DNA from: Distichodus sexfasciatus
Taxonomy: Eukaryota; Chordata; Actinopteri; Characiformes; Distichodontidae
NCBI GenBank assembly: GCA_032718565.1
Contig: JAVGVS010000388.1
Coordinates: 255,361 to 319,360, forward strand
Reading direction: 5' to 3'
DNA: 64,000 nucleotides
Shown: positions 40,528 through 52,099 of the stretch, piece after piece
Position numbering within the stretch: the stretch's first letter is position 1
Layout of the letters: each line of letters starts with the position of its first letter
Notes under the pieces: generated by a model
Told to the model about the DNA's origin: nothing
Databases searched by the model: none
The model's input: only the letters and a program-made list of their open reading frames with translations
Made by a program: the position numbers and the translations under genes

Positions 40528-41940
40528 CTGTGCAATTCATTTCTTTATTTCCTGAAAAACAATGAATGTAAAATGAAATAAAATGTTTTCTTTTTATTTT
40601 TTTTATTACATTGCTTTATATACACAACACTTAACATGCAACAGATTAATATTCACACAAGTTCTCACCTTAAGGCGATGCTCCAGTAATTCAATTTCTA
40701 GTGTTGCTTTTTTAATGGATAGCCTTTTCTCTTCCATTTGAAGCTGTATGAGGTCCATCTCTATGTCACTTTTTCTTATTTAGTTTTGAAGATGGACCTT
40801 ATATAGCTCCTAGTTGCTGGCAACTAGGAAGGCAAAAATAACTAAATGCGATTCTGTCAGACAATACAACTAAAATATGGACAACTGCACACAAATTCTT
40901 ACACTGCTTAGATTGTGCATTGAGGTCGAAGGACCTTCATCTGAGGGCAAATCCCCAGGTATGTACTGTGAAAGGACAATGACAGTTTGTTACTCTAATG
41001 TAAAAAGGGGGCATGCATTATAATGGTATGCATCATACCTCAGTGGATCTACCAGCATTGTCCACTTCTGTCACAGCAGATGTGGTCTCTTCATCGTCAT
41101 CGTCATCCTTCAGCGGAAATATGCAAGTATACATTATCTGGCAAAAAGAAAAAAAATATATATATATCTAAAAGCAACTACAGTAAAGGTACCTGACAAC
41201 AAAACATTTACAACTGTGACAGACTGTGTTCTTTCTGTAGGGTCCAATAATACAATATCAGTATCTATAAGAAAATACAACCCATAAAATTCTCAATATT
41301 ATCAATGAAAAACCAATAATGCAGGAAAAAAAACATGTCAAAGTAATACAACTAAGATCACAGTAGCCTATACATCATATGCAGTTAAATAAAGTAAGCC
41401 TGCATAAAAACTTTAAACATGTTCAAAAAGTCTTTAAGTGACAGAGATAGTAATTTATTAAGTCATATAATGAAAACAAATCATAGCGGTAAACTTACAT
41501 TTCACCATGTTACTTGTGGTGCATGGTGTGTGTGATGAAGTGCCCCCTGGAATGCCAGCAACCACTGGTCACCCTTTATTAAGAGACAGAGCCAGCTCCT
41601 CAGATGTCAGTTAGACAGGCTTGAGCCTTCTTTCTATTAGCTACATGACAGAAATAATATACTAAATCATGTTTAATAAATAGTTGAGTAATTGTGTAAT
41701 CAAATATTACCTTTTTGCAGAATGTTTTTGTGTTTCATTTTGACTTGGCTCAAAGTTCTTCTGGCTCCAGAAGGACTACACCTTATTAAATAAGAAACCA
41801 TATATTCCTAGTCAATATGCATTGTTATGTTAACCTAAAGAAATGAATGGCAGGAAAAGTAAATGCTTTCATAGTGATTTAACAGTCAAAAGGATGCGGA
41901 AGGGGTGTTTAAGTATTTTGCATTATAATAAAAAGGGAGG
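40528..41940. other. Decayed Harbinger interior, no ORF
   Basis: 1.4 kb, A/T-rich. No transposase blocks recognised. A short CATCGTCATCGTCATC repeat near 41092. Confidence 0.45.
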
Positions 41941-41944
41941 CGAT

Positions 41945-42280
41945 ATCAAATTTGCAATTTAATACACTCACTCATTTACTCTGTTCGTTATTTTTTGCCA
42001 AGCCAACTCTCTTTCTTTAGCCGATGCAGCCGTATTGCTTTTTTCATTATTATTGGCTTGAATTTTTCGTATGCGTGCATTAAAACCTCCAACTCCGCCT
42101 CTGTGAAGTATGACACTCTCTTTTTTCACTTTGATTTTTCCTTTTTGACTCGTGAAATCGGCAATCCATTGAAAACGTCTTTGTGTATGCACCGTGTATG
42201 CGCATTAACTCTGGGTAACCAGTAGGAGGTTTGGTTAAACTTACTCTTCTCAGGTGTTTTGGAAATGACATACTCATGGT
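41945..42280 (-). pseudogene. Harbinger Myb/SANT-like partner protein remnant
   Basis: The minus strand gives NARIRKIQANNNEKSNTAAS and KERELAWQKITNRVNE in one frame, with the upstream part in another frame. The AxAKERELAWQKI(A/T)xxVN block is typical of the Myb-like DNA-binding proteins that accompany Harbinger transposases. Confidence 0.6.
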
Positions 42281-42635
42281 ATGCGGGTTTGGGGTAAATC
42301 AACCCAGAGGTTATGATTTACCAAATGGTAAGTTAACCAAGCTTTCTGGAATACCCCCCAGATCTGTTACCTTAGTTGATTCTTTGTTGTAGTTTTGTTT
42401 AGTTGACCTTATTATTCAGGCCTAGAATTAATTAGTTATTAATAAGTTATTTTGTGGTTAATTACTTTGGGATTTTAAAAAAAAATATTTTTCTGATTAG
42501 AATTATTTTTGTAGAAATAATTATTTATTTGAAACTTTCTTTCTATGTCTCCCCGTGCCTTAATGCTGGTCCTCCACATTTGGTGTCAGAAGTGGGATCA
42601 CCAGTAGGGGAGCGCAGTTTTTTTTCTTCTTTCTT

Positions 42636-43840
42636 TTGTTTTTCATTATGAGTACTGGAAGGGGAAGAGGAAGTAGACGGGCCACAGGACGGGAGTCCAG
42701 GCAAACAGCTAATCAACCAGAGCTTGACAATAGTAAGGAAGAAGAGCAGGGTACAGTGGGAGGACAGGATGGTTCTGAGGTGAGCCTTGGCCGTGAATCA
42801 ACCCTCTCAGACTTGGCAGGCATCCTTCATATTCACATGGCCCAGCAGAAGGAGCAGGAGGAACAATGGAGCAGGGAGGCTGACCAGCAATGGCAAACCA
42901 TCAGGGACCTCCAAGATCAGTGCAGGCATCTCTGTCAGACCCTCCGGTGCCCCTCCATCCCCACTTTAGGTGAGTGCCAGGGGGCACAGCAGCTTGATAG
43001 GCTGGAGCCAGTGAGTAGGACTGGGAGACTGGGGCCCCTTCAAGAACAGCCCATGGGGCTGGATCATGCTGCAGTCCATCCAGGAGTTTCTCCAGAAATG
43101 TTTTACTATGAGTTAGCCCCTTCTGAAGCAACCAGTGAAGATGATGAGGATGATTACGGTCATGATCAATGGCAATATGGAGTCCATTACAGGTCAGATC
43201 GTTTCCATTATTCCTTTCAACCAAAATTCCAAAAGTTGACTGATGATATTGAGCATTTTTTTGATAACTTTTGAGAGGATTGTGGGGGCCTGTCACTGGC
43301 CCAGGAGGGAGTGGTCTTTCCATCTGATCGCACTTTTGACAAGTAAAGCCCATGGTGCATATGTCCAGATGAATTGTCCAAGGATTTGGAGGAATATGAC
43401 AAGGTAAAGCAAGCAATTCTAATAAAATATGATGTGAATGCAGAATCTTACAGGCTGAAGTTCTGTTCACTGGAGGTGGCTCCCGGTGAAAGTCCTAGGG
43501 AACTTTAAGTTTGGCTCAAAGAACTGTTCCAGAAGTGGGTCTTGCCTAGAGGAAGACACAAGAGGAAGTGGGTGAGTTAATCATGGGTGAGTTAATCATC
43601 CTTGAACAATATTTGCGCATGGTGTCCCCTGAATTGCAGGTGTGGCTTAGGGAGTGTGGCCCTGCTTCTGCCTCGGAGGCAGCAGTGCTGGCTTCAACAT
43701 GTGTGGCTGCAAGGAAGAAAGATCAGCCTTGGAGCTACCTGTCTTGGAAAGCCAGTCGAGACACCTGGAGATTAAACCCCCATTACCAGACCCAGAGACC
43801 ATCAGTGAACGGTGGTAAGCCAGCAAGCAAGAAATTTTCT
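42636..43840 (+). pseudogene. Gypsy gag with SCAN-like capsid region
   Basis: ATG at about 42648 (MSTGRGRGSRRATGRESRQT). The N-terminus is charged and Gln-rich, possibly coiled-coil (MAQQKEQEEQWSREADQQWQ). Then DDIEHFFDNFE at 43240, a stop/frameshift near 43272 and further capsid segments in other frames. At 43597-43680 LEQYLRMVSPELQVWLREC followed by GPASASEAAVLAS strongly resembles the SCAN domain of vertebrate zinc-finger proteins, which is known to derive from Gmr1-like gypsy gag. The end is interrupted near 43855. Confidence 0.7.
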
Positions 43841-43984
43841 GGTTGTGTCTTGTCTGTCTGGTCAGCCAGCACATATGTTTCCTTGTGTATCATTTGATGT
43901 CAGTTAGCTTGTTCTAGCTTGTTCTAGGCTTGTTGATGTCAGTTAGCTTGTTCTAGCTTGTTCTAGGTTCTAGGTGCCCTAGCC

Positions 43985-44470
43985 AGGTACAATGGACCAG
44001 AGAAGCAGAGGCAGCGTTCCAGGATATTCAGCAAGGATTGAGTAAAGAGCCAGTGCTGTTTAGTCCGGGCTTTGAACAAGAGTTTATTTTGCAGACAGAT
44101 GCTTCCGATAGAGGGCTTGGTGCCGTTCTGCTGCAAGGCCCACCAGACAACCGCCGCCCTGTGGCGTTTATCAGTCAGAAGCTTTTTCCCCCCACGAGTC
44201 ACGTTATTCCACCATAGAAAAAGAATGTCTTGCTATTAAATGGGCACTTGACTCTTTCAGATATCACTTGCTTGGGCGAGAATTTATGTTGGAAACGGAC
44301 CATAAGGCTCTTCAATGGATGCAAAGGATGAAGAACATGAACAGCAGAGTAACCTGCTGGTACTTGGCAATGCAGCCGTACCACTTCACCATTCACCATG
44401 TCCCAGGATGAACAAATGTGACTGTGGACTACCTTTCACGCTGTCCCAGGCTGGGCTTTGAAGAGGGGGA
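43985..44470 (+). pseudogene. Gypsy RNase H remnant
   Basis: Frames give WTREAEAAFQDIQQGLSKEP, LQTDASDRGLGAVLLQGPPD, then after a frameshift YSTIEKECLAIKWALDSFRY, LETDHKALQWMQRMK and VDYLSRCP. This is the RNase H domain of a Ty3/gypsy Pol. Reverse transcriptase upstream and integrase downstream are absent. Confidence 0.8.
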
Positions 44471-45165
44471 GGATGTGATGCCGCACATGGCAACCCTCCG
44501 GCAGCGGTAGGATGAATAAGGTGCGTGAGCACGCTTCCCCAAACACCACATTGTCACAGTATGTTTTTTTGGTTTAATTTGTCCATAAAGATCTACAATA
44601 CATTTGGTTTAGTTTGTAACATTATTGAATGTTTCATAATAAGTTACATCTGGGTGCACACAGTACATTTATTATGTTTGATTCATTACTTTTCTTTTAC
44701 TGAGTTTAAGTTTACCAGAGTGGGATGGAGAGCCAGTGTCGTGTGGCCAGCAGCCGACTTCCTGTTCTGGGCAAAGGGGCTCCGTGCCCAAAGGCTTCAG
44801 TTTAAAAGCCTTCCGGCAGTGACCATCGCCCCGCCATGGAGGAGGGCGGAAGCCTTTATTAGTTTAATTATTAAGTTATTTATTATTGATATTGGTTTTG
44901 TGTATTTTGATTGGGAAGTATTGTTTTTTTTTCTTTTTGCTGTTGAGTTGAACTGGCCTTTGTCTTCGATCTGTTACCTTAGTTGATTCTTTGTAGTTTT
45001 GTTTAGTTGACCTTATTCAGGCCTAGAATTGTTATTTTTGGTTAATTGCTTTGGGATTTAAAAAAATATATTTTTCTGATTAGAATTATTTTTGTAAAAA
45101 ATTAATGTTTATTTGAAACTTTCTTTCTGTGTCTCCCCGTGCCTTACTGCTCCACAGTTCCCCTT
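44470..45165 (+). mobile_element. Gypsy 3' LTR
   Basis: Begins after GAAGAGGGGGAGGATG (purine-rich, 44460s, a candidate plus-strand primer) with TGATGCCGCACATGG and ends near CCCCGTGCCTTACTGC (45150). Pairs with the split 5' LTR. Confidence 0.7.
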
Positions 45166-45199
45166 GGACATTTGTTTCAGGATGTACAAAAAGCCTTTT

Positions 45200-46131
45200 G
45201 CAGGCAGAGTGAAAAGGGTTTATTGAGGGCAGGTGAAACACAAAAGGAAAAACAGGCCAAAATCACATGAAAACCAAGAACAAAGTAACAAAGGAAAGGT
45301 GAGGCCCGTGCTCCCAGTCATAGCCATTGGGTGAATGGAGGAGAACCTCCCTGAGTAAACCAGAACAAGCGAAGTCCTCATGCTTGAAGACTCAGGAGGT
45401 GAACTAACAATGGCCCAGACTCTGTAGCCTCCAAGGCAGTCTGGCCAGCCGGGGAAAGCACACTGGGAGTCATGAGCCTGGGGAGAAAACACATTGGGGG
45501 GGGGGGGGTGTAAGGGTGAGGAGACAAAAAGGGTAACCCAAAAAAGAGACTCAAAACCAAACCAGGATCAAAAGGGTCCAACGTCCAAACAGGTGAGAAC
45601 AGGAAGGGTCCAAGGTCCAGATGAAGGGGCAGAGTAGGAAGGGTCCAGGAAATCCACACAAGCATGACACAAACAACCACACATGTTATGAGGGAGACAG
45701 ACTCAAGAACACAAGGGTTAAACTGACTTAAATAAGACCACAGAACTCAACAAACGAGTGCTTGCACCAATCCCAAACTCAAGGCAGAATGAGACACAGC
45801 TGAACTCAATAATAAGCATGGGAGTGTTCTACACAGATACTGACCTACTAGGTAGGGAACACACAGTGCAAACAACGTACCAGGAAATGGGGTGCGCTCT
45901 AAACAGATAGTGAACTACTTGGAACGGCACACGAAGTGTAGACTCAGAACCCAGAAGTGAGGAGCAAGCTAACACAGAAAGCTAAGGCTAACCCGAGGAG
46001 ACACGAGGAGCAAACACCACACACACACACCACAGACACCCCACCTGAAGTGAACCCAGAAGACAGGAAATGACTGACACTTATCTGGGTTCATGGTGGC
46101 ACGGTCCCGTCTAAGTTGGGTGGGACTGTGA
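45200..46131 (-). mobile_element. LTR-A copy, reversed
   Basis: The minus strand starts near 46131 (GTCACAGTCCCACCCAAC) and contains TTAGCCTTAGC (45985), CTTATTTAAGTCAG (45735), TTTTCTCCCCAGGC (45478) and CCTCAATAAACCC (45215). It carries a poly-C run (poly-G, 45497-45508, on the plus strand). Confidence 0.7.
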
Positions 46132-46330
46132 CGCCTTTTGCCAGTTATAAATGTTAGTAACTCATCAGTAATTGTTGATGTGTTGTACAATTTACAAGAA
46201 GGCCCCCTTTTGCCAGTTATAAATGTTAGTAACTCATCAGGAAATGTTGATGTGTTGTACACTTTACAATAAGGATCCCTTTTGCCAGTTATAAATCTTT
46301 GTAACTCAAAAATAAATATTGATAAAAATG
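46131..46330. repeat. Tandem repeat, unit about 70-75 bp, three copies
   Basis: Units start CTTTTGCCAGTTATAAAT at about 46136, 46207 and 46278 and contain GTAACTCATCAG and GATGTGTTGTACA. A further partial unit (ACTCATCAAAAAATG) follows the hAT element at 47558; a reversed one lies at 29943-30000. Confidence 0.8.
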
Positions 46331-46373
46331 GTTTAGGCAGGACACAGACAACTGATCTCTGATATCTAATAAC

Positions 46374-47550
46374 CAGAGGTGGAAAGAGTACTGAAAATTT
46401 GTACTGAAGTACAAGTACTGTTACATTGGTTAAAATGTACTCAATTACAAGTAAAAGTACTGGTGTTAAAAAAATACTTGAGTAAAAGTACAAAGTACTC
46501 TTTTCAAAAACTACTCAGAGTACTAATTACTTTTTAACCGATGGATGTTTTATTGCGTTGTCAATAGCAGGCATTCGATTCACCAGTATAAAATATCTAC
46601 GTTCAAAGCACATTTATCAGATGAACAAGGTATAGAAAGGCAATTCGTTTTTTAAATAAATGTAGATATGAAACAAAAATGTTTTTGAACATGCATAGAA
46701 CAGTTTAAACTTTTCCCAATACACTGCGAACAACAGGCAGGTAAGTGTCTTAAACTCTTAGATATCAGGGCTGTGCAGAGATGTTTGAAGGGGCGGGTGC
46801 TCAAAGTGAAAAAGGGGCACATAGAACCAGGCTGAATAACAACAACCCACATTCACCAAGAATCTCGGCCTTCACGTGTGAGCATTGGTTAATGATTGGT
46901 TAATGCTCATCATGTGACTGATGCAAGCCAAATCCTTTTATTTAGCAAAATCGTAATTAATAGTTAATTGTTGAGGGGCACAGACAGGACTCCACACACA
47001 CACACACACACCCAAAAAATGCCTCAAGAAAAGGTTACCTGCACGTGCCTGTTAGACATAATAGCATTTCTGTCACACTTCACTTTCTGAACCTTTTGTT
47101 CCGTTTCAGCAAGAGCTGGTTTTCTAAATTAACAGAGTCTATCCAGCTTCGTTTGGCTCCATTTTCTCCATTTTGGCTTCTTTGTCTCCAAATCTTCAGT
47201 ATATAAATTAGTTTGTACTCCACTGTGTAGTACCTCCAGACACCTGTGCCTGCTGCTGCAGCGGAGTTTATTCTTTGCTTACGTCATAGATTAATTGGCG
47301 TGGTCGCAATTGCACAGCCTTATTGGCTGCAAAGATGCAGATGAAAGGTTTGAATATTAATTCAAATTGTGGGCGTACTCAGTAGTGACTTTTGATTTTA
47401 TAAGTAGCGAAGTAGATTACATGGTGTAAATTGTACTCAAGTACGAGTAAAATTACACACTTGAAAAACTACTCATAAAAGTACAAGTACCCAAAAAATC
47501 TACTTAATTACAGTAACATGAGTATTTGTAATTCATTACTTCCACGCCTG
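46374..47550. mobile_element. Non-autonomous hAT-like element, perfect 8-bp duplication
   Basis: Starts CAGAGGTGGAAAGAGTACTG and ends TTACTTCCACGCCTG. CTAATAAC is duplicated exactly at 46366-46373 and 47551-47558. Subterminal repeats of AAGTAC(T) and ACTTGAGTA on both sides resemble those of Tol2-type hAT ends. 1177 bp, no transposase frame. It splits the last unit of the tandem repeat. Confidence 0.88.
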
Positions 47551-47558
47551 CTAATAAC

Positions 47559-48240
47559 TCATCAAAAAATGTAAATAACCTAATAAAGAACACTGCCAGG
47601 CAGGCTTATCTGTTGTGCACACAGTCTGAAGAGCATTAGGAAGGGAGAAAGAGGGCCAGAACACATGTGAAACCTAATGAGATTCACAAGGAACGTAAAA
47701 TTTGTGTATGTGTATATGTGTTTGTGTGTTCATCTCTGGAACATACATGGCCATACGTTTACAACATGGCCTTTTAAAACAGCAAGATATGCACAAAACG
47801 AGATGTCCTCACATTCTTATGACTAAAGTGGGTGGTATCTTGCGAAAAGGTCATGGAGATGAGGTCAGATTTGAACGTAGACCCAGAGAAACAGCGAGAT
47901 TAGCACTAAGCAGTCACACTTAAAGCCATGCCAGAACAGATCATGTGGAGTCAGCTGATCAGCTGAGGTGTGTCAAAATGGCAAAAACTGATTGACATGA
48001 ACACTCCCTGAAACCGTTTTTTTTGTGTGTGTTTGCATGTTGCTCACATATTTTTCTGTAAATCACATGGCACTCAGCTTAATCTTTTACCCAAATTGAG
48101 AAACAAGGAGTGTCTGCTCACACAGAGCCACGTGGGGGTTTCTTATCCAAGAGGTTGACATACTTTTGCAACAAACATATGTAATATTGCACCATTTTCC
48201 TCAGTAAATAAATAATCAAGAATAATATATTTGTCTTATT
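47559..48240. other. No gene recognised
   Basis: Mixed sequence with GT/TG-rich tracts (47702-47730, 48020-48035). No domain recognised. Confidence 0.4.
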
Positions 48241-48492
48241 TGTGACCTGATCTGCCGTAATGAGTCGGAAGTCGGCATTCTATTTATTTAGATACGGGCC
48301 GATTATGTTGAAAAACATCACAAAAATATAGATTTTTCTTTTTTGGAGACCAGATTAATTTTGAAGACCTTTTCTTTCATATAAGACCAAAAAAGAAAAA
48401 TCGATATTTTTGATGTTTGTCAACATAATCGGCCCGTATCTAAATAAATAAAATGCCGACTTCTGACTCACTACGGCAGATCGGGTCACATT
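48241..48492. mobile_element. Fold-back MITE-like element
   Basis: Two inverted arms of about 100 bp (48241-48346 and 48394-48492) match at more than 90% by eye around a loop of about 47 bp. The outer part reads GTGACCTGATCTGCCGTAAT. Such long hairpin elements are usually MITEs. Target duplication not certain (T/A-rich flanks). Confidence 0.75.
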
Positions 48493-49261
48493 TATTTAAT
48501 TGGGTTCTTTTTATTTACTTTTAGGAATTCTGTGAAATTCAGATGATGTTTCAGCACATATTTATGCAGAAATATAGAAAGTTCTAAGGGCTTCACAAAC
48601 TTTCAAGCAGCACTGTATGTTGGTCACAGGATTCAGTGATAGTCATTTCCAAGCTTACTTTGTCCCACAATTGTACTGTCCTGTAATGGATTACATGCGA
48701 AGGTCCAGGATTCCTTTTCCATAAAGCCCTACACTGCCAAGGCACCTAGGCAAGCCTAGCCACTTTATGGCGTAGGAAATTACCAACCTCTCCAGCTTCT
48801 CAGCCTTTGAAATCAGGCCATCAGACTCTTGAACACACTATCTGCCCTCACACTCACCCCCACACACACCCGTCCCTTTTTGCATTATTTGCTAAAATAT
48901 TTGAGCAATTTTTAGACTGCTGCTACAATATTTGCGCATCTATTGAACATCGCTTGTAGTTTGTCAATGACTGATATCTGCACAAATTATAGAAAGTTTT
49001 GCACAGACTAATTCTCAATTGCTGTTACAATATCTGCACATACTAGATCTGACTTGGTTGGCTCAGAATTTATAAAAGATACTGTTTTATTTAATAGATT
49101 GTCTGTATAAAATTATTCTTATTGAAACAGCTTGAGGCTGATTTGAGTCGTTCCCCACCTAAGACCTCCTGTGATGCTCTGATGATGACCCCTATTGCCA
49201 TTGTGAAGGCAAGTGGGGAGATGGTGCATCCTGCCATGGTGCCAATTTCCACACATTGCCA
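48493..49261. other. LINE-like debris, no frame
   Basis: CTTCTCAGCCTTTGAAATCA...GACTCTTGAACACACTA near 48800 resembles the end of a LINE coding region plus its A/T-rich 3' part. Too decayed to assign. Confidence 0.3.
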
Positions 49262-49380
49262 AGCTTGGGAGCGGTAAGAGCTGGCTTTTTGTAGTGAGTT
49301 GAGCCATAAGAACCGGCTCTCTCAAAACAGCCAGAATTCCCATCACTGATTTCTCCAGCAAGAATGCTTCTCACTAGACA
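49262..49380. mobile_element. hAT-like MITE fragment
   Basis: GCGGTAAGAGCTGGCTTTTT...AAGAACCGGCTCTCTC is an imperfect inverted pair. A related piece lies at 55350-55430 (AGCTGAAAGAACCAGT...ATTAGAACTGACTCTCTTT). Confidence 0.45.
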
Positions 49381-49419
49381 GTTAAAAGTTTTTTTTTAAA
49401 TCTTATCTCATTCAGTGTT

Positions 49420-49655
49420 AAAGACAACTCTAAGACATTGTAGGCTGAATACCACATGTAAACAAATAGTCTCTCTTTCTACTTCTAGTTTAAAGTGTAT
49501 ATTTTATGTTCTATTTATATATTGCTTATTCTATGTGCCTTTTTTGTTCTTTGTTCCTTTGTTCCTTTTCCTTTGCACTGTTAAAACTGGAGTCAGATTG
49601 TTTTGTCTCTCTGTATACTTGTACAGTATATAGAGATAAAGTTTACTTTGACTTA
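49420..49655 (+). mobile_element. LINE 3' end fragment
   Basis: Ends GATAAAGTTTACTTTGACTT. The reverse complement of the same sequence lies at 61893-62235. Contains T-rich TTGTTCTTTGTTCC. No coding part. Confidence 0.55.
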
Positions 49656-49757
49656 TGGCATCCTGGAGGATATCCTGTCCAATAGCAGTCCCCAGTTAAT
49701 TTCTAGTGTGTGGACCGCATTCTTTAAGAAACTGGGGACTGCCATTAGCCTGACCTT
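49655..49757 (+). pseudogene. Gypsy integrase fragment
   Basis: YGILEDILSNSSPQLISSVW and FFKKLGTAISLTLGYQ match the integrase segment between the second and third catalytic residues (compare the minus-strand chromovirus at 51800-51900). It is abruptly joined to Rex1-like sequence at 49757. Confidence 0.65.
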
Positions 49758-50470
49758 GGGGTATCAGCTGTGTTCAGGACCAGAAAGCCCTCCAGAGAGT
49801 GATCCAGGCAGCGGAGCGCTGCTGCACATCAGCTCTCCCTTCCCTGCAGGACATTTACGCCAAGAGATGTAGGACCAGGGCAATTAGGATTGTAAAGGAC
49901 TCGTCTCATCCCAGCAATGGACTATTTCATCTTCTGCAATCAGGCAGAAGGTTCCACACCATCATGGCCAAAACAGAGAGACTCAGGAGGAGCTTCTATC
50001 CTCAGGCCATTTTCTATTTCCACTTTCTAAACCAGGACATGCCTTTCTAAAGCCTTAATTCTGCTTTTACATACTGCTGCTACAAACCTCATATTGTTAT
50101 GATCACTTATACTGTCTGCCATATTTCACTGTCCAAATATCACATGCTCCTACTCTGTCTGCTACGTACAATGCTACACTGTTCACTTCTGTGCAGCTGC
50201 ACTTGGCACTTTAAAAAACAGTCTCATTGCACCTGTTATCTGTCTTCAGAATAATTCTGTAAACTCAGGTTAAACTTCAGTACATATTTTTATTCAATAT
50301 ATACATGCAGATACACCTGTACCCGGCTTGGGTCTTAAATCAAAATTATACTCCGTGCCTTCTGCACATACAGTATGTAACTTTATTGTAATATAAGAAA
50401 TAGTTTGTTTTTTATCTTTATTTCCCTTACCTCCGTATTTAAGTTTTTATTTGTAACTTTTTTTTTTTTG
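49757..50470 (+). mobile_element. Rex1-like LINE 3' fragment
   Basis: Matches the C-terminus and 3' region of the LINE at 62260-63070: ALQRVIQAAERC-type [58 protein letters not shown] stop at about 50050, then the 3' untranslated part. Confidence 0.75.
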
Positions 50471-51099
50471 CCTAAATCACTGTCATGAGTAGGGGTGTTG
50501 GTATGACAAGAAGTGAGGTTATGGTGCAAGCCATATTTATTTGACAAAGAACAAAAGCAAACCATAAACCGGCATGAGGGCCACAAACAAAACAAACTCT
50601 TCTTACTTGAAACTGTCATGCTGGGTGTTATGTGGCTCAAAAATAAAGGGGGGAAAAAAGCAGAGAAGCAGTGGCTGAGTGTCAGTTTATTCCAAAAACA
50701 AAAGCAAAAAAACCCAAAATCATGATATTGTCTTCAGATGTCACAAACGGCAAGCCGGAGCCGTTTCTGAAAACAATCAAACCGAAAGGAAGGCCGCGAT
50801 CTAATTCACCCATGAACTATTCAGGGAAGGGCGCACGAAGTGTAGACAAAAACCCGGAAGTGGGGAGCAATCTAATCGGGACATGAACTACTAGGGAGGG
50901 CACACGAAGTGTAGACTCAGAACCCGGAAGTGGGCAGCGATCTAATGGGGCAGTGCACAGCTACACAAAACCTAACGTGATCTAATCCACACGAAGGGAG
51001 GACCCCCCAGAGGATGTCCAGAACCGCCCCTTTGTGTACCCCGATGACGGGGCGGGGCTCTACCAGGAGGACGGCCCCTGGGACGAGGGGCCAGGTGAT

Positions 51100-52096
51100 C
51101 CGGTCATGAGCAGTGGAAGTCCTCAATCAGCTCTTGACTGAGGACATCATGCACTGGGACCCAGCTCCTCTCTTCAGGACCATAACCCTCCCAGTCAACC
51201 AGATATTGCAGACCACCCCGTCACCTGTGGGAGTCCAGGAGGCGACGAACCCTGTGAGCGGGGGCACCCTCAATCTCCAGGACCTCTGGAGGGGTCTAGG
51301 CCATGTCACCCTCGTTCAGCAACCCCTCGGTGACTGGCTTGAGAAGAGACACATGAAACACAGGGTGCAACTTATATGAAACGTGGTTAACTTGGGATAG
51401 CACAAGGAAAGGACCAACATACCGGGGAGACAATTTGGCACAGGGGAGGTTAAGATGCAAGTTCCTTGTGGATAGCCACACCCGGTCACCCTCCTTGATG
51501 GGAGGTCCATTCCTCCTACGGCGATTGGCCTGATTCTCAAAACGCTGAACTGCTCGCTCAATGGAGGCCCTGTGGAACCAGCCATCCACCCCAGGTGCCT
51601 CTGACGGTTCCAAATCCCAGGGACACAACAGGGGTTGACGCCCCAACACACACTCAAAAGGTGTAAGGCCTGTGGCAGAATGATGCAATGAGTTCTGGGC
51701 GTACTCCGCCCACCAGAGGAGGTCTGCTCAGTCATGCTGCTGGCTATGAAAGTATGCCCTGAGGAACCTGCTGAGCTCCTGGATGGCCCGCTCTGCCTGA
51801 CCATTGGATTGAGAATGATATCCCAAGGTCAGGCAGGCCGAGGTCCCCAGGTGTTTCAGGAATGACCTCCAGACTCGTGAGATGAACTGGGGACCCTGGT
51901 CAGACAGGATTTCTTCAGGGATCCCATAATGAACATGAACTGGAAAACAGCCTCTGCCACCTGGAGAGCAGAGGAGAGAGAACAGAATGGTATGACGTGC
52001 CACCCCTTTGAGAACCTGTCTACAACCACCAAAATGCATGTGTAGCCCTTTGAGGCCAGCAGGTCTGTGACAAAATCCACCGCAATGTGTCACCAC
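51100..52096 (-). pseudogene. Chromovirus integrase and chromodomain
   Basis: Integrase core on the minus strand: [20 protein letters not shown] (52075) and [20 protein letters not shown] (51930), GYHSQSNGQAERAIQELSRF (51820). Then the C-terminal domain: [68 protein letters not shown]. The last 200 bases code, in another frame, for a chromodomain ([20 protein letters not shown]). Several frameshifts. Confidence 0.82.
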
Positions 52097-52099
52097 GGC

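Larger units (their letters stand above)
39091..42357 (+). mobile_element. PIF/Harbinger transposon with a nested LTR
   Basis: Ends are inverted: left GCATTCCAGAAAGCAGGTTA (about 39093) and right GCTTTCTGGAATACCCCCC (about 42338-42356). It encodes a HARBI1-like transposase on the plus strand and a Myb-like partner on the minus strand, the usual Harbinger pair. LTR-A sits inside at 39648-40527. The element itself lies inside the gypsy 5' LTR. Confidence 0.75.
35155..45165 (+). mobile_element. Ty3/gypsy (Gmr1-like) retrotransposon with nested insertions
   Basis: The two LTRs share GCCGCACATGGCAACCCTCC (5' near 35168, 3' near 44482) and their ends (42360-42580 matches 44970-45140: GATCTGTTACCTTAGTTGAT, TCTCCCCGTGCCTTA). 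The 5' LTR is blown open by a DIRS element (35206-38871) and a PIF/Harbinger element (39091-42357). After the 5' LTR comes TTGGTGTCAGAAGTGGGATC (42577-), a tRNA-primer-type site followed by gag, then RNase H remnants and the 3' LTR. Most of pol is deleted and a repeat (43855-43985) sits between gag and pol. Inactive. Confidence 0.8.

Noticed and set aside
45493..45510. Poly-G tract as a regulatory G-quadruplex
   Set aside because: A simple homopolymer within a reversed LTR-A copy; run length may be a sequencing or slippage effect.
47696..47925. Plus-strand frame MCMCICVCVFIS onward
   Set aside because: Starts in a GT-rich simple repeat; no domain.
49119..49374. Minus-strand frames of 60-80 codons
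   Set aside because: No stable family match; composition resembles repeat debris next to a hAT-like MITE fragment.
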